From NCBI GenBank assembly GCA_015065005.1, contig SVRE01000012.1, positions 1-43,041 of the forward strand: a stretch of 43,041 nucleotides of DNA, in the 5' to 3' direction. Position 1 is the first letter of the stretch. Every line of letters begins with the position of its first letter. A program made the translations under genes and the position numbers. This document shows positions 1-8,588 of the stretch, piece after piece. The stretch is from Oscillospiraceae bacterium. GTDB lineage: Bacteria > Bacillota > Clostridia > Oscillospirales > CAG-272. Below the pieces are notes generated by a model, which did not search any database, was not told the origin of the DNA, and saw only the letters and a list, made by a program, of their open reading frames with translations.

Positions 1-191
1 CGGCCGATAAGAGTATTCTTAATAACCATGTAGTCAACGCCGGCTTTTCTGAATGCAGCACGCATCTTTGTATCGTTTTCAACTGTGATACCCTGATATT
101 GAACAAGAACACCACTCTGCGCCTTCTTGATTTTTTCAACAAGATCAGCAACAATGGCTTTCTTTTGTTCGAGAACTGAATTACTTGGCAT
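1..191 (-). CDS. rplJ: Ribosomal protein uL10 (L10), N-terminal part
   Basis: Partial gene running off the left edge; 63 codons are visible. It reads MPSNSVLEQKKAIVADLVEK onward, then a segment ending VDYMVIKNTLIGR, the typical N-terminal rRNA-binding region of L10. L10 anchors the L7/L12 stalk on 23S rRNA. The start at 191 is fixed by AAGGAGG seven bases upstream. It is preceded by an L10-type leader, an attenuator hairpin and a consensus promoter, so autogenous control of a rplJ-rplL operon is expected; rplL would lie outside the window. Confidence 0.95.
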   Translation of the reverse strand, partial: MPSNSVLEQKKAIVADLVEKIKKAQSGVLVQYQGITVENDTKMRAAFRKAGVDYMVIKNTLIG

Positions 192-217
192 AAAACAACC
201 TCCTTAAATATTTCCGT

Positions 218-270
218 AAAACAAAAAGTCTTTTTTCTAAACTGCAAAAATGCACACCGAAAAAAGACTT
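218..270 (-). terminator. Attenuator hairpin in the rplJ leader
   Basis: On the minus strand a 12-bp perfect stem (AAGTCTTTTTTC with GAAAAAAGACTT, 226-237 and 259-270) is followed by TTTTTGTTTT. It lies between the L10-binding leader and the rplJ ribosome binding site, the position expected for a regulated terminator. Regulation by L10(L12) binding is inferred from the known family. Confidence 0.8.
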
Positions 271-351
271 AATTTATCATATGAAATAATATTAATTCTT
301 CCTCGGCAGGGAGCATTTAGCAATTACTGTGACCTGCTGTCTTTGGATTTG
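271..351 (-). promoter_or_regulatory. L10 ribosomal protein leader RNA
   Basis: The minus strand carries AAAGACAGCAGGT and then CTCCCTGCCGAGGAAGAA, the two conserved strands of the L10 leader that mimic the L10 site on 23S rRNA. Binding of excess L10-L12 complex is known to repress the operon. It sits between the promoter at 359-387 and the attenuator at 218-270, directly ahead of rplJ. Confidence 0.85.
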
Positions 352-358
352 CCTTGAC

Positions 359-387
359 ATTATAGCACGCAAGATAGCGTTTGTCAA
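359..387 (-). promoter_or_regulatory. Consensus sigma-A promoter of rplJ
   Basis: A perfect TTGACA (382-387) and a perfect TATAAT (359-364) are separated by 17 bp on the minus strand. This places the start near 352, at the beginning of the L10 leader. It lies 20 bp beyond the dnaI stop codon, and no strong terminator separates them, so dnaI transcripts may also read into the leader. Confidence 0.9.
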
Positions 388-405
388 TAGCTTTTTTGAA
401 AAAAT

Positions 406-1374
406 TTATCTTTTTACTCTTTTTGCCTTTCTTATATCCTCGCCCTTGAAAAACTTAATCGCAAAGTCACCAAACAAACGGCTGGTGATTCTGTCATTGT
501 AAAGCTTCCTTATTTCCTCGGAATTTAAATTAGTGCTCAATATAATAGGTAGTCTTTTGTTTAAGCGGGTGTTGATAAGGTTGTAAAGGCAGGAAACGGT
601 GAAGTTTGTAACAACCTCAGTACCAAGGTCGTCAATTATAAGCAGGTCGCACTCCATATACTTTGTGGAAACAGGTTCCTCTCCTGCGTACCTGTCACGG
701 AAACGGTCATTTTCGAAATCGGAGAAAATGTTAGTGGCAGTTTCGTAAACAACGTAGTAGCCCTTTTCAATAATAGCCTTTGCAAGTGCGGTTGACAGGT
801 GCGTTTTGCCAAGGCCTGTGCCACCAACAAAGAGAAGATTGGAGCTTTCCTTGTCAAAGCTTTTCGCGTATTCCTTAAGGTCATCTAAAAGATAGGACAT
901 TTGCTCGCGCACGTTTTCTGCATACATATCAAGGGAAAAGTTTTCAAAGCTCTGTCCCGAGATAAGCTGGCCAACACCCGATGCCTCAAGCTGCTTTGTA
1001 ATCAACGCATTTTTAAGGCAGGAGCATATTTTACCGTTTATGTAGCCCTGGTCCTGGCACTTTTCGCACTGATGCTTCAAATCTGTATAGTCAACAGGGT
1101 AGCCATCAGCGGTTAAAAGGGCAGCACGCTTGTCTTGTAGCTCCTTATTTCTTTCCTTGATTTTTGCAATTCTTTCCTCTAAGCCGTCCTTACCCTGTAA
1201 GGATGCGCCCAAAATCTGCAAGCCTGTAGAGGACATCTCATAGTCAATTTCCTTAAGCTCGGGAATACGCTCATAAACCTCGTAAAGGTGCATTTGGCGC
1301 ACAGACTCGCTTTGCTTTCTTTTTTTATCAAATTCGCTAAAAACCGAAGCTACAATTTCCTTGGAATAGCTCAT
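406..1374 (-). CDS. dnaI: Primosomal helicase loader, DnaI/DnaC-type AAA+ ATPase
   Basis: 322 aa. The N-terminal half carries a zinc-binding cluster C103-x2-C106 ... C117-x-C119, as in DnaI-type loaders. The AAA+ core has Walker A GGTGLGKT (184-191) and Walker B LLIIDDLG (D248, D249). Family members load the replicative helicase onto origin or restart DNA. The gene overlaps the upstream dnaD by 4 bp (ATGA), so translation is likely coupled. The dnaD-dnaI pairing supports a primosome role rather than an IstB transposition protein, which has a similar ATPase core. Confidence 0.9.
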   Translation of the reverse strand: MSYSKEIVASVFSEFDKKRKQSESVRQMHLYEVYERIPELKEIDYEMSSTGLQILGASLQGKDGLEERIAKIKERNKELQDKRAALLTADGYPVDYTDLKHQCEKCQDQGYINGKICSCLKNALITKQLEASGVGQLISGQSFENFSLDMYAENVREQMSYLLDDLKEYAKSFDKESSNLLFVGGTGLGKTHLSTALAKAIIEKGYYVVYETATNIFSDFENDRFRDRYAGEEPVSTKYMECDLLIIDDLGTEVVTNFTVSCLYNLINTRLNKRLPIILSTNLNSEEIRKLYNDRITSRLFGDFAIKFFKGEDIRKAKRVKR

Positions 1375-2327
1375 TTCTTTCTCCTTTCCATCATTTCTTC
1401 ATTGGAGCGCTTAAGCGCCGCCTCAAAAAAGTCATCCGTTTCAAAGGTAGACATAGATATTTTTTGCTTATTTTTGTAGTCCTCAAGGGATTTTTCCACA
1501 TCCTCAGCAGTTTTAATGCCGTTGTTGTGCCAATTATCGAGGATTTTCGCCATATAGGCATAGGAAAGCTTGCCTGTCTTTTCAATGGTAATATCGTAAG
1601 CCTTGCTTATTACATCGAAATTGGTTTTCAAGCCAATCCATTTTTCGATATATCCCTTTTCACTCTTGGTAAATTCGCGTTCACCAATGCCCAAAAGCTT
1701 TCTTATTTTATATTCCAAGCTGCGCTTGTTACGCCTTGCCGCAAAATGCTCCTCTAATTTAGAATAGGAAAAAATTCCCTCGTCATAAAGGTTAGCGGCG
1801 GTTTTTCTTATGTAAGCCCAGCTTGATTTTTCAATTTCAACACAATGTGTAAGCAGCAAAAGTATAAACTCATCACTGAATTTATAGTAAGACTTTAATT
1901 GCATTACATTATTATAATCCTGTGCGGTAAAGCTCTTGCCAAGCACATTTTGGCACTCGTTGCAAAGGGCGCGGAAATCCTTGTTTTTCTCCACATAGGA
2001 AAGGATTTGCTTGCCTGTATATGCAGGCTCTCTGTTTTGCACAGCTGCCTCGGAAATTGCGGCACTTTGCACCGCCACCTCTAAGCCCTCAACACTTAAA
2101 ACGCCCTTTTCCACCCAAAAGGCAAGAGCATTTTTAATTTCATTAATACTAATAGAGAGCCTTTGGGAAATGGTGGTCAGAAAAGGCTCAATATCGTTTA
2201 AATGCTGTGGCGCACCTGCTAAGGAAAGCAGCACCTTTAACTGCTCCTCACTTGCTATGGGCGCTAAATCCGCAACACTTGAAGGCAGATTTAAAATTCC
2301 GCCTGTGTATTTTATTTCAACTTTCAT
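1371..2327 (-). CDS. dnaD: DnaD-domain replication initiation protein
   Basis: 318 aa when started at 2327 (MKVEIKYTGG), where GGAGAAAAGA lies just upstream. A longer frame to 2378 would run into the hairpin array and lacks a good ribosome binding site. The N-terminal region looks like a winged-helix segment and the middle contains a DnaD/DnaB2-type helical domain, including YIEKWIGLKTNFDVISKAYD, followed by a charged tail. DnaD-family proteins remodel origin DNA and recruit the helicase loader. The following dnaI overlaps by 4 bp. Confidence 0.85.
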   Translation of the reverse strand: MKVEIKYTGGILNLPSSVADLAPIASEEQLKVLLSLAGAPQHLNDIEPFLTTISQRLSISINEIKNALAFWVEKGVLSVEGLEVAVQSAAISEAAVQNREPAYTGKQILSYVEKNKDFRALCNECQNVLGKSFTAQDYNNVMQLKSYYKFSDEFILLLLTHCVEIEKSSWAYIRKTAANLYDEGIFSYSKLEEHFAARRNKRSLEYKIRKLLGIGEREFTKSEKGYIEKWIGLKTNFDVISKAYDITIEKTGKLSYAYMAKILDNWHNNGIKTAEDVEKSLEDYKNKQKISMSTFETDDFFEAALKRSNEEMMERRKK

Positions 2328-2357
2328 TCTTTTCTCCAATAAAAACGCAATAATAAC

Positions 2358-2500
2358 GCCGAAGGCATATCGTACCATTTAGGTATATCGTTTGAACGAG
2401 ATTTTCGATACTCGAAAACGATATTGGGCAAACCCAACGATATATTGCAAGGGCAATACGATATTTTTGCTGAAGCAAAAGTTAAGCTGACAGGTCAGCT
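2358..2500. repeat. Hairpin array 1 (CGATAT-linked mini-stems)
   Basis: Chain of short perfect stem-loops. Clear members are TCGTTtgAACGA (2388-2399), TTTTCGAtacTCGAAAA (2402-2418), TTGGGcaaaCCCAA (2424-2437), ATTGCaaggGCAAT (2444-2457), TTTTGCtgaaGCAAAA (2465-2480) and AGCTGACagGTCAGCT (2485-2500). The three linkers in the right half read CGATAT or ACGATAT. In the left part (GCCgaaGGC at 2358, TACCatttaGGTA at 2373) the linker is inverted, ATATCG. The last hairpin overlaps the tsaD stop codon. The array fills the tsaD-dnaD gap. Confidence 0.85.
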
Positions 2501-3496
2501 CGGATATGCATTCAGGCTCTCATCAGCCCTTTTTCCGTCTAAGTATTCGTAATAGCCCTGGGCACCAATCATAGCCGCATTATCACCGCACAAGCAAAGC
2601 TCGGGCGCGTAAAAGGTTGCCTTTTTCCTCTTGCAAACAGACTCAATTCCTGCGCGTATATGGGAATTAGCACTAACTCCGCCTGCAAGCACAATTTTGT
2701 CATAGCCTGTTTTGTCAAGTGCCATCTTCACCTTGGATTTAATAGCCTCAACTATTGAGTGGGTGCAGGAAGCGGCAATGTCTGCACGCGGTAGCTCCTC
2801 GCCCTTTTGGTTCTTTGTGTTAATGTAATTTACAACTGCAGTTTTAAGTCCGCTGAAGGAAAAATCAAGGGTGTCCTTGGAAATGGCGGGAGAGGGGAAG
2901 GGAATAGCATTTTTGTCACCCTGTGTCGCAAATTTATCCATTGCAGCACCACCGGGATAGGGTAAACCCATAACCCTGCCAATCTTGTCAAAGCACTCGC
3001 CTGCCGCATCATCACGTGTAGAAGCGATTTCTTCAAACTCCGTATATGACTTAACGTCAAAAAACGATGTGTGTCCTCCCGAAACCACAAGGGCTAAAAA
3101 CGGAGGCTTCAGCTCCTTGTGTGTCAAATAATTTGCCGCCACGTGTCCCTTAATGTGGTCAACAGGCACAAGGGGGATATTATAGGCAAAGGCTAAGGAC
3201 TTAGCAAAGTTAACCGCAACCAAAAGCGCACCGATAAGGCCGGGGCCGTTGGTTACGCAAATAGCTTCTATGTCCTTCATTGTAATGCCCGCTGTGTCAA
3301 GCGCCTCATAGGTGATTTTAGAAATAGCCTCGATATGGGCACGGCTGGCAATTTCAGGCACAACGCCGCCGTAGAGGGCGTGGATGTCAACCTGAGATGC
3401 AATGATATTTGATTTTAAAATACGCTTGTCCGTATCCATTTCCAAAACCGCGCAGGCAGTTTCGTCACAGGAGGACTCAAAGGATAAAATATACAT
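2495..3496 (-). CDS. tsaD: tRNA N6-adenosine threonylcarbamoyltransferase TsaD
   Basis: 333 aa, full length for the family. It starts MYILSFESSCDETACAVLEM, the ASKHA-type phosphate-binding start of Kae1/TsaD. Metal ligands are visible in VDHIKGH (H114, H118). GPGLIGAL and VSGGHTSFF are further family signatures. With TsaB, TsaC and TsaE it makes t6A37 in ANN-decoding tRNAs. It lies two bases after rimI, a common tsa-rimI arrangement. Its stop codon falls inside the last hairpin of array 1, so the array sequence forms the C-terminal codons. Confidence 0.97.
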   Translation of the reverse strand: MYILSFESSCDETACAVLEMDTDKRILKSNIIASQVDIHALYGGVVPEIASRAHIEAISKITYEALDTAGITMKDIEAICVTNGPGLIGALLVAVNFAKSLAFAYNIPLVPVDHIKGHVAANYLTHKELKPPFLALVVSGGHTSFFDVKSYTEFEEIASTRDDAAGECFDKIGRVMGLPYPGGAAMDKFATQGDKNAIPFPSPAISKDTLDFSFSGLKTAVVNYINTKNQKGEELPRADIAASCTHSIVEAIKSKVKMALDKTGYDKIVLAGGVSANSHIRAGIESVCKRKKATFYAPELCLCGDNAAMIGAQGYYEYLDGKRADESLNAYPS

Positions 3497-3498
3497 TC

Positions 3499-3942
3499 TT
3501 AAAACTCCAAATTCATTAAAATAGCATCCTCACGCGGGGCGGAAAAATGCCCCTTGGAAATGCCAACCCTTACAAATCCAAATTTTTCGTAGAGGGAAAT
3601 AGCCGCTTGGTTTGAGGCGCGCACTTCTAAAAAGTACTTGATAACGCCCCTTTCACGGCAACGGTCTATTAGTGCCTTCATCACTCTTTTGCCTACCCCG
3701 TGTCGCTTAAATTCATTTTTTGTGGCAAAATTTATAATCTGGCATTCATCAATAATAACAGTGAAGCTTACATACCCAACAACTGTGCCACCAAGCTTGG
3801 CAACAAGCACGCTTGATATGTCGCTTTCATATATACTCAAAAAATCCTTTTCCTTAAAGGGAGTTGAAAATTCCTCCTCTTCGATGCTCACAAGGGCAGG
3901 AATATCCTCCTTTTCAAAAACGGAAACAGTTAAATTTTCCAT
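3499..3942 (-). CDS. rimI: Ribosomal-protein-alanine N-acetyltransferase RimI (GNAT)
   Basis: 147 aa from the start at 3942 (MENLTVSVFEKEDI). An upstream in-frame extension to 4056 lies within comEB and is rejected. GNAT motif A is seen as NEFKRHGVGKRVMKALI, with acetyl-CoA contacts in the R/Q-x2-G-x-G/A loop, then LEVRASNQAAISLYEKFGF, the typical RimI C-terminal part. In E. coli the target is the N-terminal Ala of S18; other substrates are possible. It begins one base after the comEB stop and ends two bases before tsaD, so the three genes are translationally linked. Confidence 0.9.
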   Translation of the reverse strand: MENLTVSVFEKEDIPALVSIEEEEFSTPFKEKDFLSIYESDISSVLVAKLGGTVVGYVSFTVIIDECQIINFATKNEFKRHGVGKRVMKALIDRCRERGVIKYFLEVRASNQAAISLYEKFGFVRVGISKGHFSAPREDAILMNLEF

Positions 3943-3943
3943 T

Positions 3944-4432
3944 TTAATATCCGAATTTTCCGGAAAGGCTGTCATCGTTATCAATCCAATCGGAAACATT
4001 GACAACTGTGTATTCAAGCTTGTTGTTGCGGATAATAACCTTATCAATTCCCGCATTGATAATTTGGCGCTTGCACATCATACAGCTGTTCATACCGCCG
4101 ATGATTTCTTCGGTTTTCGGGTCTGTGCAGCACATATAAAGGGTAGCGCCCAGCATTTGCTCACGGGATGCGGAAATAATAGCGTTAGCCTCCGCATGCA
4201 CGCTTCTGCAAAGCTCGTATCGTTCACCCTTTGGAATACCTAAGCTGTCACGGTAGCAGGAGCCAAGCTCGTTACAGTTTTTTCTGCCACGTGGGGCGCC
4301 GTTATAGCCTGTTGAAACTATAACATCGTTTTTTACGATAATAGCACCGAATCTGCGCCTTAAGCAGGTGCTCCTTTCCGATACTGTTTGCGCTATGTCA
4401 AGATAATAATTATTTTTTGATACTCTTTCCAT
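3944..4432 (-). CDS. comEB: dCMP deaminase family protein (ComEB type)
   Basis: 162 aa. The zinc and catalytic motif HAEANAI and the downstream CMMC of the cytidine/deoxycytidylate deaminase fold are both present, and the N-terminal RRRFGAIIV and GYNGAPRG are typical of dCMP deaminases. The reaction is dCMP to dUMP, supplying dTMP synthesis. The GGAGG binding site sits in the loop of a small hairpin (AATAC-ctcc-GTATT, 4433-4446) at the edge of hairpin array 2. It is followed directly by rimI. Confidence 0.9.
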   Translation of the reverse strand: MERVSKNNYYLDIAQTVSERSTCLRRRFGAIIVKNDVIVSTGYNGAPRGRKNCNELGSCYRDSLGIPKGERYELCRSVHAEANAIISASREQMLGATLYMCCTDPKTEEIIGGMNSCMMCKRQIINAGIDKVIIRNNKLEYTVVNVSDWIDNDDSLSGKFGY

Positions 4433-4514
4433 AATACCTCCGTATTTTCGCCATAGGCGAAGGTGATATTCCGTGCAAGCACGGAGTGATATTTTAATGC
4501 CACGCCTTTAAAAT
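4433..4514. repeat. Hairpin array 2 (GTGATAT-linked mini-stems)
   Basis: Members are AATACctccGTATT (4433-4446, loop is the comEB ribosome binding site), TTCGCCataGGCGAA (4447-4461), TCCGTGCaaGCACGGA (4470-4485) and ATTTTAA...TTTAAAAT (4491-4514). Linkers are GGTGATAT (4462-4469) and GTGATAT (4486-4492). The array fills the whole gap between the topB stop and the comEB start. Confidence 0.85.
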
Positions 4515-6608
4515 TCAACTGAAATCGAAAACAACCTTACCGCTTTCGTCTAATTTTAAAACCGCATCAAAGGGCTTATTGTTTTTGGAAATAAAGCCGC
4601 TGATTTTGTTTGTTTTTCCGTTTGCCAACAGCGCCTTTGCGTGGTTAATTGAAATTGTTTTTTTGCAAATATGCTTCCAAATTACGAATTTACAGCCGTT
4701 TTTGTAGTTGGAGCAGCCATAGCCAAGCCGCCCGCTGATAATTTCGTTACCGCAAAGTGGGCAGGTGCCAATATGCTCACCAACAACACCAATGTTCGTT
4801 TCAATATCCTTCGCCTTATCAAAAACCTCTTGGATTTCATTTTCAGCAAGCTGAACACTGTCAGAAATCGTACACTCCCCGCGGAAAACTCGCTTTAGTG
4901 ACTGGCCGAGCTGGGAGGTCTTATACTTGTCCATAATAATGCCAAGCTGTGACAGAGCCTCAATTAAATACTCTCCGTCAGGCTGAATGTGGTACACGTC
5001 CTTTTTAAGTGCTATATATGCGCTCTTACAAGCATTATCTATAATGCCCGTTCTTGTTGCCTCAGTGCCAAGCTCCAAACCCTCGAAAATTGCCTTATAG
5101 TCCTCATCATCATTTTCATCAGCATTTTGCTTATCCTCTTTAAATGGATTTTTGAGGTAGTTGTTAAGCGTTTCGATAGTGTAATGCTTAGGGGGAGTTG
5201 TTTCCTTTTCCACAGGCTTAAAGTCAATGTTAACACGGTCTCCCTTTTGCAGCTTAGGCAAAATCTTGTCCTTGGGTGTATAATCATCAAACTTTGTCCA
5301 GCCCTTTTGGGTGATTACAGTGCCTTTAAGCACAAATTCCTCCAGGGTGCCAACCATAATTTTAATTTCGCTCTTTTCGCAAAGGCAATCCTCCTCGCAG
5401 AAAACAGCAACAAATCGCCTTAAAATTGTTGAATAAACCTGCTTTTCCTTGTCGGACAGAGCCTTTGGGTCAGGAATTTTATATGTAGGGGTCAGGGCAG
5501 AGTGGCTTTCGATTTTAGAATCATCAAATATACTTTTGCCCGTCTTGAATTTTACAGGATATCCGAGCTTTTGCACACTTGCAATGATAGACTTTATCTT
5601 TCCTTGCTCAGCCGTTGCCAAATACTCTGAGTTGGTACGCGGGTAAGTTACATATCCCTCCTCATAAAGCTTTTGAACAATGCTCAAGGAATCATCCATC
5701 GACATCTTGTATTTTTTACCAAGATAGCTTTGCAGCTTTGAAAGGGAAAACAGCTTTGGCGGGGAGAGCGTGGATTTTTTCGTTGTAACCGAGGTTACAA
5801 TAGCCTCACACGCATTGTATTTGTCGCACATTTCCTTCGCCTTGTCAAGCTCATCCTTTGCAAATTTGTTCTTTGACGTCAGCTCCACAAACTCATCATT
5901 GGTCTTTTCATTGGAAACCATAACGTAGTACTTTTGCGGTACAAAGTTACGTATGTCCATATCCCTGTCGTAAATTGCCTTGACAATAGGAACAATAACA
6001 CGGCCAACACGCAAAAGCTTGCCTGTTTTAAGGGTGGCAAAGCGGGTAAGGTTAACACCGTAAAGCCAGTCGATATACGTTCTTGCAAAGCCCTCGTTCG
6101 CAAGGTTTTCGTACTCACCCTCATCCTTCATTTCCAAAAGCCCCTGTGAAATTGTTTCGGGTGTCTGGTCAGGCAGCCAAAGGCGCACAAAGCTCTTTTG
6201 ACCTTCAAGGGCATACCTTACACAAAGGCGCACAATAATTTCACCCTCACGGTCGGAGTCGCCTGCGTTTACAATTGTGTCAACATCCTGTCTGTTGCAA
6301 AGTCTTTTTATAATGTTAAATTGCTTTTCAACACCGGAGTCAACCTGCTTTTTCTCATTCTTCTTCAAGTTAAATTTAAACTCCTTGGGAAAGCAGGGCA
6401 GGTTATCCATTGTCCATCTGCCACTCTCGCTGGGAGAATAGTCTTCAATATCAGCTAAGGAGAAAAGATGGCCGAAAACCCAGGAAACAATATAATTTCC
6501 ACCCTCGAAATATCCGTTATATTTCTTCATTTCATCCTTTTGCAGCTTTGAAATGCCTGCAATTATGTTTCTTGCAAGGGATGGCTTTTCCGCAATAATA
6601 AGGTACAT
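4515..6608 (-). CDS. topB: DNA topoisomerase III (type IA)
   Basis: 697 aa. The Toprim domain begins MYLIIAEKPSLARNI (E7) and carries DSDREGE (117-123) with the metal-binding acidic residues. The active-site tyrosine is Y322 in TYPRTNSEYL. The C-terminal tail has one zinc-ribbon-like segment, CPLCGNEI...CSNYKNGC. The enzyme decatenates and relaxes negatively supercoiled DNA by single-strand passage. It has its own promoter at 6641-6669 and a strong AAAGGAG binding site, and may head the operon running to dnaI. Confidence 0.95.
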   Translation of the reverse strand: MYLIIAEKPSLARNIIAGISKLQKDEMKKYNGYFEGGNYIVSWVFGHLFSLADIEDYSPSESGRWTMDNLPCFPKEFKFNLKKNEKKQVDSGVEKQFNIIKRLCNRQDVDTIVNAGDSDREGEIIVRLCVRYALEGQKSFVRLWLPDQTPETISQGLLEMKDEGEYENLANEGFARTYIDWLYGVNLTRFATLKTGKLLRVGRVIVPIVKAIYDRDMDIRNFVPQKYYVMVSNEKTNDEFVELTSKNKFAKDELDKAKEMCDKYNACEAIVTSVTTKKSTLSPPKLFSLSKLQSYLGKKYKMSMDDSLSIVQKLYEEGYVTYPRTNSEYLATAEQGKIKSIIASVQKLGYPVKFKTGKSIFDDSKIESHSALTPTYKIPDPKALSDKEKQVYSTILRRFVAVFCEEDCLCEKSEIKIMVGTLEEFVLKGTVITQKGWTKFDDYTPKDKILPKLQKGDRVNIDFKPVEKETTPPKHYTIETLNNYLKNPFKEDKQNADENDDEDYKAIFEGLELGTEATRTGIIDNACKSAYIALKKDVYHIQPDGEYLIEALSQLGIIMDKYKTSQLGQSLKRVFRGECTISDSVQLAENEIQEVFDKAKDIETNIGVVGEHIGTCPLCGNEIISGRLGYGCSNYKNGCKFVIWKHICKKTISINHAKALLANGKTNKISGFISKNNKPFDAVLKLDESGKVVFDFS

Positions 6609-6640
6609 GGTTTTCTCCTTTCAAAAGTCGATACAAAATA

Positions 6641-6669
6641 ATTGTATCACATTTTGCTACACAATGCAA
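6641..6669 (-). promoter_or_regulatory. Promoter of topB
   Basis: TTGCAT (6664-6669 on the complement) and TACAAT (6641-6646) with a 17-bp spacer, about 33 bp ahead of the topB start. It is divergent from the promoter at 6715-6743. Confidence 0.7.
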
Positions 6670-6714
6670 GTATTATATTATAAAATATAATGCGCAGTTT
6701 TTAATTGCAGTTTA

Positions 6715-6743
6715 TTGACATAATGTCTGCTAAGTGCTATAAT
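6715..6743 (+). promoter_or_regulatory. Consensus promoter of the lipoprotein gene at 6772
   Basis: Perfect TTGACA (6715-6720) and TATAAT (6738-6743) with a 17-bp spacer, followed by AAAGGAG (6759-6764) ahead of the ATG at 6772. Confidence 0.9.
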
Positions 6744-6771
6744 TATATTAACTCTAAAAAAGGAGAAAAGT

Positions 6772-8538
6772 ATGAAAAAAATAATTTTAACAGCACTTTG
6801 CATAACCGCAATTATTTCTTGTATCGCACTGCTTACAGCCTGTGATACAGGATGTATTACCGCACATAAGGATGCAAATAAGGATGGTATTTGTGAGGAG
6901 TGTGGGCGTGATATTTCCGAAACACAGCTTGCCCCAAAGGACTATCTTCAGTATGTGGACGGTGAAAATGAAAAGAATTTTTCAGAAGCGCAGAAAAATG
7001 ATGCGTTATCGAATATGACGGTGCATAGCGGCACACTAAACAGCTTGCTTGTACAATTCAATAACTCAAGCGCAGCCCCGGGGGAGATGAAAACCGCCTT
7101 CTTGAACACAGAGACGGGAGAGATAGTCTTTAAGCTTAATATGGAGGCGGAGGATGCAAAGATAGTATCAACCGCCCAGCTTTCCGACCCCAATGCAGAG
7201 GCACCGTTTATTATGGTAAACTCAGTAGATAATACGAAGGAAACCCCGAAATACAAAACAGCTCTGTATTCCTACCTTGGTAAGGAAATTGCTGTTGCCA
7301 CCTCGGCTAAAGGCTTTGCCGAAGCGCCTATGAAGTATAATGCGGATTTGTGGCTCTTTGACGGGAAAATTTATAAATACAAGGACGGCGTGGCAAAATA
7401 TTTGCTTGATAAGGGTCTTGCCCAAATTCCAAGCATTGATTATGCCTCCGATACATATTTTTACAGAATAGAGGAAAGCGGTGCTTATGTTTACGATAGT
7501 ACCCTTAAGCTTGTAACGGGGTATGAGGCTCCTTCAAACTCAATAAAATCAAGCTTTTTTGTGCTTGGTGACGGAAATATATTTGCGCAGAATATAATCT
7601 ATCTGCCAAACGAAGCTGAGGAGTATGACCTGGTTCTGAACGGACTCAAGTGCGGTCTGGAATCGCTTGTAATTGATGCAAAGTCAGGAAAGATTGAAAG
7701 CGAGGACCTTGATTTTTACGTGTATGAGCTTTCAAATATAATCACAAATCCCGATTTAAAAAACGAAATCATAAAGTATGACGTGCTTGCTAATGTGGCT
7801 TACATTTCAAGGATTGAAAATTATGCTTTATCGACAAATGAGGAGCTTGTAAATCTATCCGATGAATTTGTATTAATCAATTACTTAGCTCACGAGGTGC
7901 CAATGCAGGACGGTATTGCCACCCCAATCAGTGCAGACAGGTATATTGTTAAGGACAAGTCGGGCAAGAAATATTTGGTTGACGGTAAGGGTGAGCTTGT
8001 TGGTGAGGTTACCGATGCTACATATATTGCAAAAACAGGACTTTTCCTGTATGATGGAAGCTACTATGATATGGATCTTAAGCTTGTAATGGACATAGAT
8101 GAAATGGGCTATGAGCTTGTTGAGCATTGTTATCCGGGTGGATTATCATATCTTGAGCCGATTTACTCGGTTTACCGCAAAAAGGCAGAGGGAAATGAGG
8201 AGTATAGCTATTTTGTGCTAAAGGACGGAAAAATGTGTCAGCTCGCAGAAAATGGCACACCGACAAGGTTTTTCGTTGACCGTAATAACAGTAGCTACTT
8301 CTACTATGATTACATAGCACAGGATGAGCAGGTGTACAGAGCCTTCTGTGACTTTGACGGTAAGGAGCTGTTCAAGGTACAGATAAGTGCAGAGGCATTT
8401 GTTGATGTAACGGCTACAGCCTTGACAGAGGGTGAGTGCTTGCTGTTTGAGCATACGTATCGCGGAGAAGACGGAGTTTCCGTAAAGGATTTCTATCTGT
8501 CAATCAGCAAAAAGACCGAAGAGTCAAAAAAGAAATAA
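6772..8538 (+). CDS. Predicted lipoprotein, function unknown
   Basis: 588 aa. An N-terminal signal with lipobox LLTAC (Cys24) indicates a membrane-anchored surface lipoprotein. Directly after it comes HKDANKDGICEECG, a short Asp/Cys motif of a kind often seen near the start of clostridial surface proteins. The rest alternates short beta-type segments such as KYLLDKGLAQI and KYLVDGKGELVGEV, which suggests a repeated beta-propeller-like or WD-like sensor fold, though no family is recognised with certainty. It is a single-gene unit with its own promoter and terminator. Confidence 0.8.
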   Translation: MKKIILTALCITAIISCIALLTACDTGCITAHKDANKDGICEECGRDISETQLAPKDYLQYVDGENEKNFSEAQKNDALSNMTVHSGTLNSLLVQFNNSSAAPGEMKTAFLNTETGEIVFKLNMEAEDAKIVSTAQLSDPNAEAPFIMVNSVDNTKETPKYKTALYSYLGKEIAVATSAKGFAEAPMKYNADLWLFDGKIYKYKDGVAKYLLDKGLAQIPSIDYASDTYFYRIEESGAYVYDSTLKLVTGYEAPSNSIKSSFFVLGDGNIFAQNIIYLPNEAEEYDLVLNGLKCGLESLVIDAKSGKIESEDLDFYVYELSNIITNPDLKNEIIKYDVLANVAYISRIENYALSTNEELVNLSDEFVLINYLAHEVPMQDGIATPISADRYIVKDKSGKKYLVDGKGELVGEVTDATYIAKTGLFLYDGSYYDMDLKLVMDIDEMGYELVEHCYPGGLSYLEPIYSVYRKKAEGNEEYSYFVLKDGKMCQLAENGTPTRFFVDRNNSSYFYYDYIAQDEQVYRAFCDFDGKELFKVQISAEAFVDVTATALTEGECLLFEHTYRGEDGVSVKDFYLSISKKTEESKKK

Positions 8539-8554
8539 TCAATAAAAAAGAACA

Positions 8555-8588
8555 GGCACGCAAGTTTACCTTGCGTGCCGCTTTTTAG
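8555..8588 (+). terminator. Terminator after the lipoprotein gene
   Basis: Ten-bp stem GGCACGCAAG / CTTGCGTGCC around a 5-nt loop, followed by a GCTTTTTAG run. Confidence 0.9.

Noticed and set aside
406-1374. IstB-type transposition ATPase
   Set aside because: The N-terminal zinc cluster, the overlap with a DnaD gene and the absence of an istA partner favour a helicase loader.
2328-2378. N-terminal extension of the DnaD protein
   Set aside because: The extension runs into hairpin array 1, while the start at 2327 has GGAGAAAAG upstream and matches the family.
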